From assembly GCA_933228675.1 (NCBI GenBank), contig OW121740.1, positions 6,575,442 to 6,639,441 of the forward strand: a stretch of 64,000 bases of DNA, written 5' to 3'. The translations under genes were made by a program, and so were the position numbers. The notes under the pieces are model-generated. The model was not told where the DNA came from. It was given only the letters and a program-made list of their open reading frames with translations, and made no database searches. Source of the stretch: Stomorhina lunata (Eukaryota > Arthropoda > Insecta > Diptera > Rhiniidae). This document shows positions 62,561-64,000 of the stretch, in pieces (positions within the stretch are counted from its first letter, which is position 1; each line of letters starts with the position of its first letter).

Positions 62561-64000
62561 GAAGTTTTTATAAAGATCGATAATGTTAAACTAACAATAG
62601 AAAAGTCGAGTTATCGATAACTTCTTTATAGGAAAGCAAAGCTATCAATAATTTTTCTGAAGAAAAGCAAAGTTTTTCAAGCAAAGTTATCAATAACTTT
62701 TCTATAGAAAAGTAAATTTATCTGCAACTTTTTTATAGAAAAGTAAAGTTATCGATAACTTTTCTATAGAAAAGTAAAATAATCGATAACTTTTCTATAG
62801 AAAAGCAAAGTTATCGATAACTTTTCTATAGAAAAACAAAGTTATCAATAACTTTTCTATAGAAAAGCAAAGTTATCGATAACTTTTCTATAGAAAAGCA
62901 AGTTATTGATAACTTTTCTATAGAAAAGCAAAGTTATCGGTAACTTTTCTATAAAAAAGCAAAGTTATCGGTAACTTTTTTATAGAAAAGCAAAGTTATC
63001 GATAACTTTTCTATAGAAAAGCAAAGTTATCGATAACTTTTCTATAGAAAACCAAAGTTATCGATAACTTTTCTATAAAAAAGAAAAGTTAACGATAACT
63101 TAAAAAAAAATTAACGATAACTTTTCTAAAGAAAAGCACAGTTATCGATCACTTTTCTAAAGAAAAGCAAAGTTATCGATAACTTTTCTAAAGAAAAGCA
63201 AAGTTATCGATAACTTTGTTAAAGAAAAGCAAAGCTACCGATAACTTTTCTAAAGAAAATCAAAGTTATCGATAACTTTTCTATTGAAAAGCAAAGTTAT
63301 CGATAACTTTTCTATAGAAAAGTTAGGTTATCGATAACTTTTCTAAAAAAAAGTAAAGTTATCTATAACTTTTCTATAGAAAAAGAAAGTTATCGATCAT
63401 TTTTCTTAAGAAAAACAAAGTTTCCGATAACTTTTCTATAGAAAAGCAAAGTTATCGATAACTTTTCTATAAATAAGTAAAGTTATCGATAACTTTTCTA
63501 TAGAAAAGCAAATTTGTCGATAACTTTTCTATAGAAAAGATAAATTTATCGAGGACTTTTCTATAAGAAAGCAAAGTTATCGATAACTTTTCTATAGAAA
63601 AGCAAAGTTATCGAGAACCTTTCTGTAGAAAAGCAAAGAAATCGACAACTTTTTTATCGATAACTTTTCTTTAGTAAAGTAAAGTTATCGATAACTTTTC
63701 TATAGAAAAGTAAAGTTATCGATAACTTTTCTATAGAAAAGCAAAGTTATCAATAACTTTTCTATAGAAAAGTAAAGTTAACGAAACTTTTCTATAGAAA
63801 AGCAAAGTTTTCGATAACTTTTCTAAAGAAAAGCAAAGTTATCGAAAACTTTTCTAATGAAAAGCAAAGTTATCGATAACTTTGTTATAGAAAAGCAAAG
63901 CTTTCGATAACTTTTCTTTAGAAAAGCAAAGTCATCGATAACTTTTCTATAAAAAACCAAAGTTATTGATAACTTTTCTATAGAAAACCAAAATTATCGA
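62560..64000. repeat. 31 bp satellite of two perfect palindromes (TATCGATA type), runs off the window
   Basis: Consensus unit: AAAGTTATCGATAACTTT (18 bp perfect palindrome) overlapping CTTTTCTATAGAAAAG (16 bp perfect palindrome), about 45 units. I count about 19 exact TATCGATA octamers, with most other units one base away. The right end is beyond the window. Confidence 0.95.

Overview
The window is a piece of an AT-rich dipteran genome, most likely a calyptrate fly such as a blow fly. I infer this from two spliced genes whose proteins are recognisably the fly members of animal families, with GT-AG introns, and from very AT-rich non-coding DNA full of MITEs, LINE and SINE debris and short-period satellites. 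Nothing bacterial, viral or organellar was seen.

Two genes can be built exon by exon. On the + strand at 2868-11626 is a complete 11-exon, 630-residue TMCC-family gene (Drosophila dementin, dmtn), an ER-type protein with two C-terminal membrane segments and coiled coils. On the - strand at 26713-35770 are nine 3' exons (1,444 codons) of a TBC1D1/TBC1D4-type Rab GTPase-activating protein (Drosophila pollux, plx), with a PTB domain, an AKT-like site, DUF3350, a TBC domain with both catalytic fingers, and a coiled coil. Its first exon here opens at a splice acceptor, so the N-terminus lies further upstream. A weak initiator candidate near 62.33 kb could be its promoter. The genes are convergent, with about 15 kb of repeats between their stop codons. 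No functional link between them is evident.

The rest is repeats. Around 20 kb is tandem arrays with a 30-31 bp unit built from two short dyad-symmetric blocks: 0.1-0.7, 1.0-1.5, 4.3-5.7, 9.0-10.95, 12.4-12.9, 13.7-15.6, 17.15-18.7, 19.8-22.7, 24.3-25.6, 40.6-43.15, 45.3-47.6, 49.2-50.2, 51.9-53.0, 60.9-61.3 and 62.6-64.0 kb. Several share the same flanking sequence, so the arrays seem to be expandable cores of a dispersed element. One such element, with roughly 170 bp inverted ends, fills dmtn intron 3. The array at the right edge carries about 19 exact TATCGATA sites, the DREF/BEAF-32 motif.

Other mobile DNA includes a 5'-truncated LINE with a 14 bp target duplication and a tRNA-derived SINE with an 8 bp duplication, both in plx introns. 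There is also a hAT-like element with a perfect 8 bp duplication at 58.63-59.92 kb, nested in an older repeat, and a tandem pair of about 1.69 kb Helentron-like units at 53.8-57.1 kb. Foldback MITEs occur in both genes.
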